This document shows, in pieces, positions 45,404 to 53,793 of a stretch of 64,000 nucleotides of DNA. This stretch comes from Erythrobacter dokdonensis DSW-74 (GTDB taxonomy: Bacteria; Pseudomonadota; Alphaproteobacteria; Sphingomonadales; Sphingomonadaceae). The number at the start of each line of letters is the position of its first letter. Positions within the stretch are counted from its first letter, which is position 1. The stretch is from NCBI RefSeq assembly GCF_001677335.1, contig NZ_LZYB01000003.1, positions 248,001-312,000 on the forward strand, in the 5' to 3' direction. Both the position numbers and the translations under genes were made by a program. Under the pieces are notes generated by a model that saw only the letters and a list, made by a program, of their open reading frames with translations, was not told where the DNA came from and ran no database searches.

Positions 45404-46324
45404 TCAGCCCGTCCAGCGATGACCTGCGAGCGCCACTTGCCCGCCGCCGCCCGCGCGGGCTAGCACCAGCCCCAGCTCGGCTTCGCGCAGGGTCCAGTCG
45501 ACGGTGCATTCGACCCGCGCAAGCCCGGCGCTGGCAGTCAGCTGCGGGGACCGGGTTGTGGCCGGGACCGCAAGCGCGGCAAAGGTGCGCACCACATCCT
45601 CGCTCCACTCGCGCGCGGAGCTCAGGCTCATGCCCGACAGCAGTGCGCCGAAGCGCTCTCCGTCAAGCTGGGCGATTTCGTGCTCGGGCAGAGCCATGGT
45701 TTCGAGGAACTTGGCAAATCCCCACACGATCTCGTCGGCGGTGCGCTGGCCATAGCGCAGCAGCAGCGCGCGCATCCCGTCGACCGCGAACACGGCGATG
45801 ATCTGGCCGCCTCCGCCCGCCAGCTGCCGCCTGAGGCTGGCACAGAAGGCCGGCCGGTTGGCAAGGCCCGTCAGCGGATCGGTGACCGCGCGGTTGTAGA
45901 GTTCGCCCTCAAGCAGGCGGAGCCGCTGCACCGAGCGCATAAGGCACAGCGCTCCATCGATACTGCCGTCGGTCTCGATCATCGGGCGGAGGCTGAGCGC
46001 ATACCAGCGCCGGGCCTGCGGAGCGCCATTTTCGGACTGAAGATCGCCGGATGCCACCGGAAACTCGATCCAGTCGGTGCGGTCTGCGCCTTCGAGCACC
46101 GCGCCGACATGCTCGCTCAAGACCGCAGCATAATCCTGTTCGGCAAGGTCGGTGATGTGCGGCAGCAGCAGGGCACCGGAGAAATCGAAGCCGAGTTCGG
46201 CAATGTTCGCGGACGCGTGATTGATGAAACCGCGGCGATCCAGCCTGATGACGATATCGCCAGACGCTTCCTCGATCAGGCCGTGCAATACGCGGCCCTC
46301 TACATCACTCAGACCAATTTTCAT
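45404..46324 (-). CDS. PAS-like/degenerate GGDEF domain protein
   Basis: 306 aa from the ATG at 46324. The first 125 residues resemble a PAS sensor (GDIVIRLDRRGFINHAS). A GGDEF-type domain follows with the intact lead-in RAVTDPLTGLANR, but the active-site GG(D/E)EF reads DGERF (221-225), so cyclase activity is unlikely. It may bind GTP or c-di-GMP or interact with other signalling proteins. A TTG at 46363 would add 13 residues and sits closer to the -10 candidate. It starts the run that includes purT, 44 bases downstream. Confidence 0.82.
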   Translation of the reverse strand: MKIGLSDVEGRVLHGLIEEASGDIVIRLDRRGFINHASANIAELGFDFSGALLLPHITDLAEQDYAAVLSEHVGAVLEGADRTDWIEFPVASGDLQSENGAPQARRWYALSLRPMIETDGSIDGALCLMRSVQRLRLLEGELYNRAVTDPLTGLANRPAFCASLRRQLAGGGGQIIAVFAVDGMRALLLRYGQRTADEIVWGFAKFLETMALPEHEIAQLDGERFGALLSGMSLSSAREWSEDVVRTFAALAVPATTRSPQLTASAGLARVECTVDWTLREAELGLVLARAGGGGQVALAGHRWTG

Positions 46325-46399
46325 GCCGACAGTGCCCCAGCGGTTGAACGACAACTTCGTCAAATCGCTCTTAGTCAGATTTACTTGGTAACTAACGAT

Positions 46400-46408
46400 A
46401 TTATGTCA
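46400..46408 (-). promoter_or_regulatory. extended -10 promoter candidate for the GGDEF gene
   Basis: On the minus strand TGACATAAT fits an extended -10 (TGnTATAAT, one mismatch). It lies in the AT-rich gap 46325-46589, beside a small palindrome TTAC-TTG-GTAA. No -35 is needed for this class, and none is seen. Confidence 0.3.
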
Positions 46409-46478
46409 GGAACAACATTTCCCCTGTTTTTCCCGAATTCGACTGCCTGTTTTGTTAGCTATGTAAATTTACTAGACT

Positions 46479-46507
46479 AAAAAACGAATCACCTCCGGGT
46501 TTCGTTT
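46479..46507 (-). terminator. Rho-independent terminator of the PilZ-XRE gene
   Basis: AAACGAA (46482-46488) pairs with TTCGTTT (46501-46507), with an inner ACC/GGT stem and TCCG loop. On the minus strand the stem is followed directly by a run of six T (46484-46479). It lies about 85 bases beyond the PilZ-XRE stop. Confidence 0.7.
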
Positions 46508-46589
46508 ACCATATTTTTCAACACTGACAGATTTTCCATACGTATTTAGCGAAGTAGGTAGCTGCTTCTAGTTGCGGGAACTCAGTCTG

Positions 46590-47267
46590 TTAGAGTTCTA
46601 TCAGAATTCGCACCGTATCGGGCCTGGTGTTACACGCCTCTGCAATACGTTTGCGGCACTCTTCGATGACCAGCCCGGCATCGCCATCGGGCGTGCCGGT
46701 CTCGGCGAGCTCGGCTGACGGCACGCCTAGCGCCTCGGCGATGGCTTCCATCCGCTCGGGCAGGGGGCGGGCCTTGCCTTTCTCCCAGGCCCAGACTGTC
46801 GGCTTGCTGACCGATAGCCTGTTTGCGACATCGGCGAGTGTGAGCCCGGCCTCGCGCCGGAGGCGTCCGAGGCGCGTCGCCAGCGCTTCGGGTGGTTTCG
46901 CGCCAGCCCCGGTCGTCGCAACGGGCGGCGCCCGGTGTTCAACCGGCAGGCCTTGCAACTGTGCGGCTGCCAGTGCGCCAGCGTTAAGCGGCGTGACGAA
47001 AGCGCAGCCGTATAGACCCTCGCTGGACCAGATGATTCGCGCGGCAACCTGCCCGGCCTCGGGCAGGTCGAGCGTCAGTTCCTCGCCGGCTGCCAGATCG
47101 ATCGCCGTTTCCAGCAGCAAACCCGCAGCCGAGATGTTGTGTAGCCTGACGTTGGCTTCCTGACCGTCAGGCAGGGTTCCGCTGGCTTCCAGTCGCAAGG
47201 CGCGCCGCGGCGCACCGCGCAGGTTCTGTCCCTGCGCCGGCTGATCGAGATGGGCCTTGATGGCCAT
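46590..47267 (-). CDS. PilZ-XRE fusion protein, putative c-di-GMP-responsive regulator
   Basis: 225 aa. An N-terminal PilZ domain has the complete c-di-GMP signature RGAPR (17-21) and NISAAG (44-49). A linker near 105-128 leads to an XRE/Cro helix-turn-helix (129-183; LADVANRLSVSKPTVWAWE). The C-terminal 40 residues are predicted helical (VIEECRKRIAEACN). Known PilZ proteins rarely carry a DNA-binding domain, so it may switch genes in response to c-di-GMP. The ATG at 47267 was chosen over a TTG at 47315. Targets unknown. Confidence 0.85.
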   Translation of the reverse strand: MAIKAHLDQPAQGQNLRGAPRRALRLEASGTLPDGQEANVRLHNISAAGLLLETAIDLAAGEELTLDLPEAGQVAARIIWSSEGLYGCAFVTPLNAGALAAAQLQGLPVEHRAPPVATTGAGAKPPEALATRLGRLRREAGLTLADVANRLSVSKPTVWAWEKGKARPLPERMEAIAEALGVPSAELAETGTPDGDAGLVIEECRKRIAEACNTRPDTVRILIEL

Positions 47268-47396
47268 AGGGCGCGACTCCGCTTGTGGATGTGTTCGCGC
47301 AGATTCCGGCCGCAAAGGTTAAGCACGCCTCACCAGCCGTGGTTAAGAACGGCGAAGCGGGCTGCCTGTCAGCTAACTTCCCGAAAAAGGGCCGAT

Positions 47397-47414
47397 CCCG
47401 CGGTGTCTCGCGGG
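47397..47414 (-). terminator. possible terminator of lysC
   Basis: CCCGCG and CGCGGG (47397-47402, 47409-47414) form a stem about 40 bases beyond the lysC stop; on the minus strand a T5 tract follows after about eight bases. A competing CCCGC/GCGGG stem lies next to it (47419-47436). Moderate support only. Confidence 0.4.
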
Positions 47415-47453
47415 TTTTCCCGCAAGATGCCGCGGGCAGACCGCATCGCCCGA

Positions 47454-48725
47454 TCAGTCCTGCGCGTCCAGCCCGTAGGCGGTGTGCAACACGCGCACGG
47501 CGAGTTCGGTCTCGTCCTCGTCGATCATCACGCTGATCTTGATTTCCGAGGTCGAGATCGCCTGGATGTTGATGCCGCGATCCGAAAGCGCGCGGAACAT
47601 CGAGCTGGCGACGCCTGCATGACTCTTCATGCCCACGCCGACGACGCTGATCTTGGCAATCTTGCTGTCGGTGATGATGCGGTTGAAACCGATTTCCCCG
47701 CGCCGGTCCTCGAGCAGCGCCTGTGCGCGGGCGAGGTCCGACTGGGGCACGGTGAAGGTCACGTCGGTCTCGCCCTTGTCGCGCCCGACGTTCTGGATGA
47801 TCATGTCGACATTGATCGAGGCAGCGGCGAGCGGTTCGAAGATGTTCGCCACCGCGCCGGGCCTGTCGGGTACGCGGGTGAGGATGATCTTGGCCTCGTT
47901 CTTGTCATGCGCGATGCCGGTCACAAGCTGGCGTTCCATCAGGCCCTTCTCCACCAATTCGTCCATTTCCTCGTCCGAGACGATCATCGTCCCGGGCAGA
48001 TCGTCGGCGGGCGGGGCGCCTTCGCCGATGAAGCTCGACAATACCTGCACCCGCACGCCTTCCTTCATGGCAAGGCCGACCGAGCGGGTCTGGAGCACCT
48101 TTGCGCCGACCGATGCGAGTTCGAGCATTTCCTCGTAGGTCACCGCCTTCTGCTTTTTCGCCTTGGCAACGATGCGCGGGTCGGTCGTGTAGACGCCGTC
48201 CACGTCGGTGTAGATGTCGCAGCGGTCGGCCTTGATCGCGGCAGCCACCGCGACCGCAGAAGTGTCCGACCCCCCCCGCCCCAAAGTGGTGACGCGATTG
48301 TCCGCCGAAAGCCCCTGAAAGCCGGGGATTACAGCGATCTCGCCTGCTTCCATCGAGGCGATCAGCGCGTCGGAATCGATCGATTCGACCCGCGCCTTGG
48401 CATGGGCCTCGATGGTGTGGATCGGCAATTGCCAGCCGAGCCAGCTGCGTGCCTTGCACCCGAGCGCCTGCAGGGTCAGCGCCAGCAGCCCGCTGGTGAC
48501 CTGTTCACCGCTGGCGACAACGACATCATATTCGGCCGGATCGTAGAGCGGATTGGCCTCGCGGCAGAAGTTTACCAGCCGGTCGGTCTCGCCCGCCATG
48601 GCGCTGACGACCACCGCGACCTGATCGCCGCGTGCGGCCTGCGCGCGCACGATATTGGCGACACGGCGGATGCGCTCCGTCCCGGCCATCGAGGTGCCAC
48701 CGAATTTCATCACTATCCGGGCCAA
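47454..48725 (-). CDS. lysC: aspartate kinase LysC
   Basis: Phosphorylates aspartate at the entry to lysine, threonine, methionine and diaminopimelate synthesis. 423 aa; the kinase domain shows KFGGTSMAG at the start and LGRGGSDTSAV, and two C-terminal ACT domains (about 270-423) give feedback control by amino acids. The TTG start at 48725 has GGGAG seven bases upstream; an ATG five codons in is the alternative. A run of eight G codes part of GRGGSD, a possible slippage point. Divergent from ubiG across 49 bases. Confidence 0.94.
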   Translation of the reverse strand: MARIVMKFGGTSMAGTERIRRVANIVRAQAARGDQVAVVVSAMAGETDRLVNFCREANPLYDPAEYDVVVASGEQVTSGLLALTLQALGCKARSWLGWQLPIHTIEAHAKARVESIDSDALIASMEAGEIAVIPGFQGLSADNRVTTLGRGGSDTSAVAVAAAIKADRCDIYTDVDGVYTTDPRIVAKAKKQKAVTYEEMLELASVGAKVLQTRSVGLAMKEGVRVQVLSSFIGEGAPPADDLPGTMIVSDEEMDELVEKGLMERQLVTGIAHDKNEAKIILTRVPDRPGAVANIFEPLAAASINVDMIIQNVGRDKGETDVTFTVPQSDLARAQALLEDRRGEIGFNRIITDSKIAKISVVGVGMKSHAGVASSMFRALSDRGINIQAISTSEIKISVMIDEDETELAVRVLHTAYGLDAQD

Positions 48726-48774
48726 GGGTCAGCTCCCGCTGGTGAGTGTTCGCGGCGGCTGTTAAGGGGCGTTC

Positions 48775-49512
48775 ATGGGAAACGCAAACATATCGAATGT
48801 AACTATCCGTCCCGAGGAAGCGCAATTCTTCGCCGGCCTCGCGCGGGACTGGTGGGATGCCAAGGGCCCGATGGCGAGTCTGCATCAGGTGAACCCGGTC
48901 CGTCTCGCCTTCATCCGTGACAGCATCGACGCGCACTGGCCCGATGCGGCGGTCTCCGGGCGGCCGCTGGCAGGCAAGGCGGCACTCGATATTGGCTGCG
49001 GGGCGGGGCTGGTATGCGAACCGCTCGCGCGTCTGGGGGGCGAGGTGACGGGGGTCGATGCGGCGGCGGAGAACGTCTCTGCCGCAGCCGCACATGCCGA
49101 GGCCGTTGGCCTGGATATCCGTTACATGGCGGGCGAGGTGGGCGCGCTGGACATCGGCACCTTCGATCTGGTTACCTGCCTCGAGGTGATCGAGCACGTT
49201 GCCGACAAGCCGGCCTTCCTGCGCGATGTGGCGGCCCGGCTGGCACCCGATGGCCTGCTGGTCATGTCCACTCCCAACCGCACAGCGGCAAGCCGGGTGC
49301 TGCTGGTCGGCGCGGCCGAGGCGGTGGGCTACGTTCCCAAGGGCACCCATGACTGGAGCGACTTTATCACGCCTGAGGAGTTCGAGGCGCTGCTGGCGGA
49401 TGCAGGCCTGACGGTCACGGCGAAGCGCGGTATCGCGTGGCGCCCGGGTAAGGGGCTGCACCTGTCGGATGACATGGCGCTCAATTACATCCTGAGCGCA
49501 AGACGGGCCTGA
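48775..49512 (+). CDS. ubiG: ubiquinone biosynthesis O-methyltransferase UbiG
   Basis: Carries out both O-methylations in ubiquinone synthesis. 245 aa; N-terminal FAGLARDWWDAKGPMASLH and motif I LDIGCGAG are diagnostic, followed by CLEVIEHV and the membrane-contact region before GTHDWSDFITPEE. The ATG at 48775 is the only reasonable start. The stop is immediately followed by the convergent GDPD gene at 49513. Confidence 0.95.
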   Translation: MGNANISNVTIRPEEAQFFAGLARDWWDAKGPMASLHQVNPVRLAFIRDSIDAHWPDAAVSGRPLAGKAALDIGCGAGLVCEPLARLGGEVTGVDAAAENVSAAAAHAEAVGLDIRYMAGEVGALDIGTFDLVTCLEVIEHVADKPAFLRDVAARLAPDGLLVMSTPNRTAASRVLLVGAAEAVGYVPKGTHDWSDFITPEEFEALLADAGLTVTAKRGIAWRPGKGLHLSDDMALNYILSARRA

Positions 49513-50565
49513 TTATTTTGCCGGCATGGCCTCGGCGCAGGCGTGGGATAGCTCGCCATCGGTGAAAATGCCGGTCACGCCAGCCTTTTCCAGCAGCAGG
49601 GCCAGCTTCGTGTCGCCGCAGCCCCGGCCCTTGGGATCGGTTCCTGTCCGCAGCATCGGTGGCAGAAACTCGTTCTCCGGTCGCACGGTCCACGCATGAA
49701 CCGCCAGCCCTGCTGCCCTGGCATCCGCAACCAGCGAGGTCGGGCTCCCGTCAGGTTTGAGGATCAGGGAGATATGCGCTCCCACCGCGTCGGCATATTT
49801 GGCGATTTCGGCAAGTCCGGTGGGCGTCACCATCTCGGCATAGCGCATCGCGGGTTCATCCGCCGGGCCACCGATCGGCGCGACCAGCTGGACCAGCTTG
49901 AAGCCGCCTTCACGTTGCTTCAGGCGCTGTAAAGGCGCAATCTCGAAGCTCTGGATGAAGACGGGATTTTCCGGCGTGATGCCGAGCTCGCGGAAATCGC
50001 GCAGCAGCAGGTCGACCATGTCGATGCCCGCGTCCTGCAACATGAAATTGGGGTGCTTGAGTTCGGGATAGATCCCGACCCGCCTCTGCCCTTTCATCGT
50101 GGCTTCCTTGGCGCGCAGTAGCTTGACGATCTCGGCCAGAGTGGGAACCTGATACAGCCCATCGAAGCGTGCATTCGCGGGGCGGAGCGAAGGGATGCGC
50201 TCCTTGACGCGAAGGGTGCGCAGTTCGGCGAGCGTGAAGTCCTCGGCAAACCAGCCCGCGACGCGCTGTCCGTCTATGATCTTGTCCCGACGCCGGTCCT
50301 CGAACTCTTCGCGCGTTGCCACGTCGGTAGTGCCTGAAAGCTCGTTTTCGTGGCGCGCGACAAGCACGAGGTCCTTTGTGACGACCAGATCGGGTTCGAT
50401 GTAATCGGCCCCCTGATCGATCGCTAGCTCATAGGCGGCGAGCGTGTGCTCGGGCCGCTCGGCGCTGGCGCCGCGATGGGCGATGATCAGCGTCTCGGCG
50501 TCTTGCGCCAGCACAGGTGTTCCGCCGAGCAGCAGGGTGGCCAGCAGAAGACGTGGCTTAATCAT
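49513..50565 (-). CDS. glycerophosphodiester phosphodiesterase, exported (GlpQ-like)
   Basis: 350 aa with a signal peptide (MIKPRLLLATLLLGGTPVLA). Hydrolyses glycerophosphodiesters to glycerol 3-phosphate plus an alcohol, in the periplasm. Catalytic motif IIAHRGASAERPEHTL, the metal-binding DYIEPDLV and the second histidine in ARHENEL are present. Its ATG lies 8 bases inside the end of the NadR-like gene, which makes it the tail of the yebC-ruvC-pnuC run. Confidence 0.91.
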   Translation of the reverse strand: MIKPRLLLATLLLGGTPVLAQDAETLIIAHRGASAERPEHTLAAYELAIDQGADYIEPDLVVTKDLVLVARHENELSGTTDVATREEFEDRRRDKIIDGQRVAGWFAEDFTLAELRTLRVKERIPSLRPANARFDGLYQVPTLAEIVKLLRAKEATMKGQRRVGIYPELKHPNFMLQDAGIDMVDLLLRDFRELGITPENPVFIQSFEIAPLQRLKQREGGFKLVQLVAPIGGPADEPAMRYAEMVTPTGLAEIAKYADAVGAHISLILKPDGSPTSLVADARAAGLAVHAWTVRPENEFLPPMLRTGTDPKGRGCGDTKLALLLEKAGVTGIFTDGELSHACAEAMPAK

Positions 50566-51541
50566 AGTTCGCTCCTATCGCAGCGCGCGCGGCGGCGAGC
50601 CTTTCGTTGCCTTGACCGGAAATGCGCACGAACGGCACCCCCGCATCGTCGAGTACCTGCTCGACGATCCTTGCAAACCTGTGACGGTCATCGGGATTGC
50701 TGAAGAAGCGGGTGCCGTCGTCGATCCATGGCAGATCAGGTTCGAGCAGCAGGTAGAGGTCGGCCTTGGGTGCGCCCATTAGTTCCACGGGGCGATCGCC
50801 CAGCAGCATCTCGCACCATGCTGCCGTCATCAGCGCATCCGTATCCACCAGCAACAGCGGTCCGGCCCATTCGGCTGCGGCGGCGATCATCGCCTGTTGC
50901 GCATGGCCGATCAGGAGCAGGTCCTCTCGCGTGAGCGGCTCGCGGTGAACCTCGCAATGGCTGCGGCCATATTCTCCGACAGTGATTGCTCCGGTGTCTG
51001 CCGCAAGGGCGCGCGCCAGTGTCGTCTTCCCGGTGCTCTCTGCGCCATGCAGGCAGATGGTGCGACGATAATGCGCGCGCACCGGCTGCGGGAGATAGGC
51101 CCAATGGCGCGCCGGATCGGCGCGCACGGCGCTGCCCGAGAGAGCCGAAAGCGGATCATCCGCCATATCGAGCACCCGCCCGCCGAGAGGCACGAACAGT
51201 CCGCCCACCTGACGCGCCAGCTCGGCGCCATAATCCTCGCCCGCAAACAGGTAGTCGATAGGTTCAGGATGGGCGCTGGCCACGATATTGCGCCAGACGG
51301 GCCAGAAGTCGGTGCTTTCCTCGGGTGATTGCGGCACGATCCCGTCATGGCCCAGCACGCGGCAATCGGGGAACAGCTCGCACATCCAGGCGAGACGCAG
51401 CTTTCCGGGCACCGGATCGTCAGGCAACCAGCAAACCATTACGGTGAGCTCGTCCACCAAAGCGCGCGCTGACCGGATCAGCGCGATGTGACCGGCGTGC
51501 GGCGGCATGAACTTGCCCAGCAGGAAACCGCGCCGTGTCAT
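50558..51541 (-). CDS. NadR-like NMN adenylyltransferase / nicotinamide riboside kinase
   Basis: 327 aa. The N-terminal nucleotidyltransferase domain has GKFMPPHAGHIALI with the HxGH motif; the C-terminal P-loop kinase domain has HGAESTGKTTLARAL. Unlike enteric NadR it has no N-terminal helix-turn-helix, so it acts only as an enzyme: riboside to NMN to NAD+. It overlaps pnuC by ATGA, which ties nicotinamide riboside import to its phosphorylation. The start is the ATG at 51541; the longer upstream frame lies over pnuC. Confidence 0.9.
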   Translation of the reverse strand: MTRRGFLLGKFMPPHAGHIALIRSARALVDELTVMVCWLPDDPVPGKLRLAWMCELFPDCRVLGHDGIVPQSPEESTDFWPVWRNIVASAHPEPIDYLFAGEDYGAELARQVGGLFVPLGGRVLDMADDPLSALSGSAVRADPARHWAYLPQPVRAHYRRTICLHGAESTGKTTLARALAADTGAITVGEYGRSHCEVHREPLTREDLLLIGHAQQAMIAAAAEWAGPLLLVDTDALMTAAWCEMLLGDRPVELMGAPKADLYLLLEPDLPWIDDGTRFFSNPDDRHRFARIVEQVLDDAGVPFVRISGQGNERLAAARAAIGANYD

Positions 51542-52113
51542 GTCGCAATCGCCCCGCCCTGCCGCGCCGCCCTGGCCCATACGACAAGTCCCGCTGTCGC
51601 CATGCCGAGGAACACCACATAGAGTCCGGCGGTGAGGTAGAGCTCGCGGGCCAGATAGACGCCGATCGACAACACATCGATCGCGATCCAAAGCGCCCAG
51701 TTTTCGACCCGCCGCATTGCCAGCAGCACCTGCGCGACCACGCTCGCGCCCGCAATCGTCGCATCGGCATAGGGCAGCGCGGCGTCGGTGAAACGCGCCA
51801 TCGCCCAACCGATGCCTAGACTGGAGCTTGCCACCAGCGCAACCGACAGCACTTGCCCGCGCCAGCCCATCCATTCGACCCGCACCATCCGTGTCAGGCC
51901 TCCGGCGCGCGCCCACAGCCACCAGCCCCAGCCCTGCACGATGAAGAAGAAGACCTGCAGCACGGCCTCGCCATAAAGCCGCGCCTGCCAGAAGATGACG
52001 CAGTAGAGCGTCACCATCGCCATGCCGAAGGGATAGTTCCAGATGCTCCGCCGAACCAGCAGGCCGACATTGGCAAGGCCCAGCGCGACGGCGATGATCT
52101 CAAGCGGGTTCAT
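51538..52113 (-). CDS. pnuC: nicotinamide riboside/mononucleotide transporter PnuC
   Basis: 191-aa membrane protein with about seven helices. PnuC features are IWNYPFGMAMV, the tryptophan cluster QGWGWWLW and ENWALWIAIDVLSIGVYL. It imports nicotinamide riboside by facilitated diffusion, trapped by the coupled NadR-like kinase. The ATG at 52113 is preferred over an upstream start at 52149 because the first helix then begins at once. It lies 14 bases after the ArsC-like gene. Confidence 0.91.
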   Translation of the reverse strand: MNPLEIIAVALGLANVGLLVRRSIWNYPFGMAMVTLYCVIFWQARLYGEAVLQVFFFIVQGWGWWLWARAGGLTRMVRVEWMGWRGQVLSVALVASSSLGIGWAMARFTDAALPYADATIAGASVVAQVLLAMRRVENWALWIAIDVLSIGVYLARELYLTAGLYVVFLGMATAGLVVWARAARQGGAIAT

Positions 52114-52127
52114 CCTGGGGTGCGGGA

Positions 52128-52478
52128 TCAGCCGAGTGCGGCGGCCCATTCCTCGGGCTTGAAGCCGACCAGCAGGCCGCCCGCGTGTTCGGCGATCGGG
52201 CGCTTGATAACCGAAGAATTGGCAGCAAGCAGGGCCGGTGCTGTCGCCGGATCGGCAGCGCGCGCCTTGTCCTCGTCAGCCAGCGCCCGGTAGGTCGTGC
52301 CCTTGCGGTTCACGACCGGATCGAGACCTGCCTCAGCAATCCAGCCCGCGATCCGTTCGGGATCGGCGCCTTCCTTCTTGTAATCGTGGAAGACGTAGTC
52401 GCGACCTTGCTGATCCAGCCATGCGCGTGCCTTCTTCACCGTGTCGCAATTGGGGATTCCGTAGAGGTGGATCGTCAT
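52128..52478 (-). CDS. ArsC/Spx-family protein (YffB-like)
   Basis: 116 aa, thioredoxin-fold protein with YGIPNCDTVKKARAWL at its start. The single cysteine in NCDTVKKA fits YffB-type ArsC homologues, proposed to be glutathione-dependent reductases rather than arsenate reductases. The C-terminal RPIAEHAGGLLVGF is typical. It sits between ruvC (12-base gap) and pnuC (14-base gap) in one transcription unit. Confidence 0.88.
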   Translation of the reverse strand: MTIHLYGIPNCDTVKKARAWLDQQGRDYVFHDYKKEGADPERIAGWIAEAGLDPVVNRKGTTYRALADEDKARAADPATAPALLAANSSVIKRPIAEHAGGLLVGFKPEEWAAALG

Positions 52479-52490
52479 GGCTGTCTCCGT

Positions 52491-52964
52491 TCAGGTTCCC
52501 GGGGTCAGATGCGCGTCGGCAATTGCCACGGCCAGCGCGTCAGCGGCATCGTTGCCGGAGATGGCGATGCCCGGCAGCAGCACCTTCACCATGGCCGCGA
52601 CCTGCACCTTTTCCGCCCCGCCGGTGCCGGTGACGGCCTTCTTGACCAGCCGCGCGGCATGTTCGTTCACAGGCACGCCGGCAGCACCGCAAGCCGACAG
52701 CACCGCGCCGCGCGCCTGAGCCAGCTTCAGGGTCGTCTGGGGATTCTTGTTGACGAAAATCTCCTCGGCGGCGGCGCGGGCGGGACGGTATTCCGCGATC
52801 ACCGTTGCCAGCCCGTTCTGGAGCGCCGCCAGCCGTTCGGTCATTGGCGCGCCCGGATCAGTCTTGATCTGGCCGTTGCCGACATGGCTGATGCGTGCAC
52901 CCTCGGCCCGGATCACGCCCCAGCCGGTGCATGCCAAGGAGGGGTCGAGGCCGAGAATGATCAG
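52491..52964 (-). CDS. ruvC: Holliday junction resolvase RuvC with a non-standard start codon
   Basis: Cuts Holliday junctions with RuvAB in recombination and repair. The full catalytic set is visible: Asp in [13 protein letters not shown], Glu in [10 protein letters not shown] and two Asp in [11 protein letters not shown]. The first Asp needs translation from before 52940, yet there is no ATG, GTG or TTG between the upstream in-frame stop and that point. The best start is CTG at 52964, overlapping the yebC stop as CTGA; ATC or ATT next to it is possible. A TTG at 52937 would delete the catalytic Asp. 157 aa from CTG. Confidence 0.9.
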   Translation of the reverse strand: MIILGLDPSLACTGWGVIRAEGARISHVGNGQIKTDPGAPMTERLAALQNGLATVIAEYRPARAAAEEIFVNKNPQTTLKLAQARGAVLSACGAAGVPVNEHAARLVKKAVTGTGGAEKVQVAAMVKVLLPGIAISGNDAADALAVAIADAHLTPGT

Positions 52965-53704
52965 CCCAGCTTCTCCATCACCTCGTCGGAGATTTCATAG
53001 TTCCCCCAGACCGTCTGCACGTCGTCATCATCGTCGAGCGTGTCGATCAGTTTCATCAGCGTGCCTGCTGTCGCTTCGTCGACATCGACGCTCAGCACCG
53101 GCTTCCACGCGAGCTTCACATTGTCGGCTGCACCCAGCGCGGCTTCAAGAGCGCTGGCGACACCGTGAAGCGCATCGGCGGCGGTCCAGATGGTGTGGCC
53201 GTCTTCGGAGGATTCGACATCATCCGCGCCCGCTTCGATCGCGGCTTCGAGCACTTTTTCCTCGTCGCCTACCTCGGCCTTGTACTCGATCAGCCCCCGC
53301 CGCTCGAAACCATGGCTCACCGAGCCTTCGCTGCCGAGGTTGCCGCCGTTCTTGCTGAAGGCGGTGCGGACATTGGTTGCGGTGCGGTTGCGGTTGTCGG
53401 TCAGCGCCTCGACGATCAGCGCGACGCCGCCCGGACCATAGCCTTCATAGCGGATCTCGACATAGTCCTCGCCGCCGGCCTGGCTTGCCTTGTCGATCGC
53501 GCGCTGGATGTTGTCCTTGGGCATCGACTGCGCCTTGGCGGCGTTGACCGCGAGTCGCAGGCGCGGGTTCATGTCGGGATCGGGCAGGCCCATCTTGGCC
53601 GCCACCGTGATCTCGCGGCTCAGCTTGGAGAACATAGCCGAGCGTTTCTTGTCCTGCGCACCCTTGCGGTGCATGATGTTCTTGAACTTGGAATGGCCTG
53701 CCAT
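52961..53704 (-). CDS. yebC: YebC/PmpR-family regulator (TACO1-like)
   Basis: 247 aa. N-terminal [21 protein letters not shown] is cut to the diagnostic [10 protein letters not shown]; the acidic middle and [19 protein letters not shown] follow. Family members were first called transcription factors and more recently linked to translation of proline-rich or stalling sequences. First gene of the run leading to ruvC, with which it overlaps in many bacteria's order too. Confidence 0.94.
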   Translation of the reverse strand: MAGHSKFKNIMHRKGAQDKKRSAMFSKLSREITVAAKMGLPDPDMNPRLRLAVNAAKAQSMPKDNIQRAIDKASQAGGEDYVEIRYEGYGPGGVALIVEALTDNRNRTATNVRTAFSKNGGNLGSEGSVSHGFERRGLIEYKAEVGDEEKVLEAAIEAGADDVESSEDGHTIWTAADALHGVASALEAALGAADNVKLAWKPVLSVDVDEATAGTLMKLIDTLDDDDDVQTVWGNYEISDEVMEKLG

Positions 53705-53793
53705 TGGACGAACTTCACCGGGATGATGGAAAACTAGGCGGGGGCCTTACTCCGAGCGCAAAGGCGGATGCAAGGCCGCTCGTGGCGGGGAGC

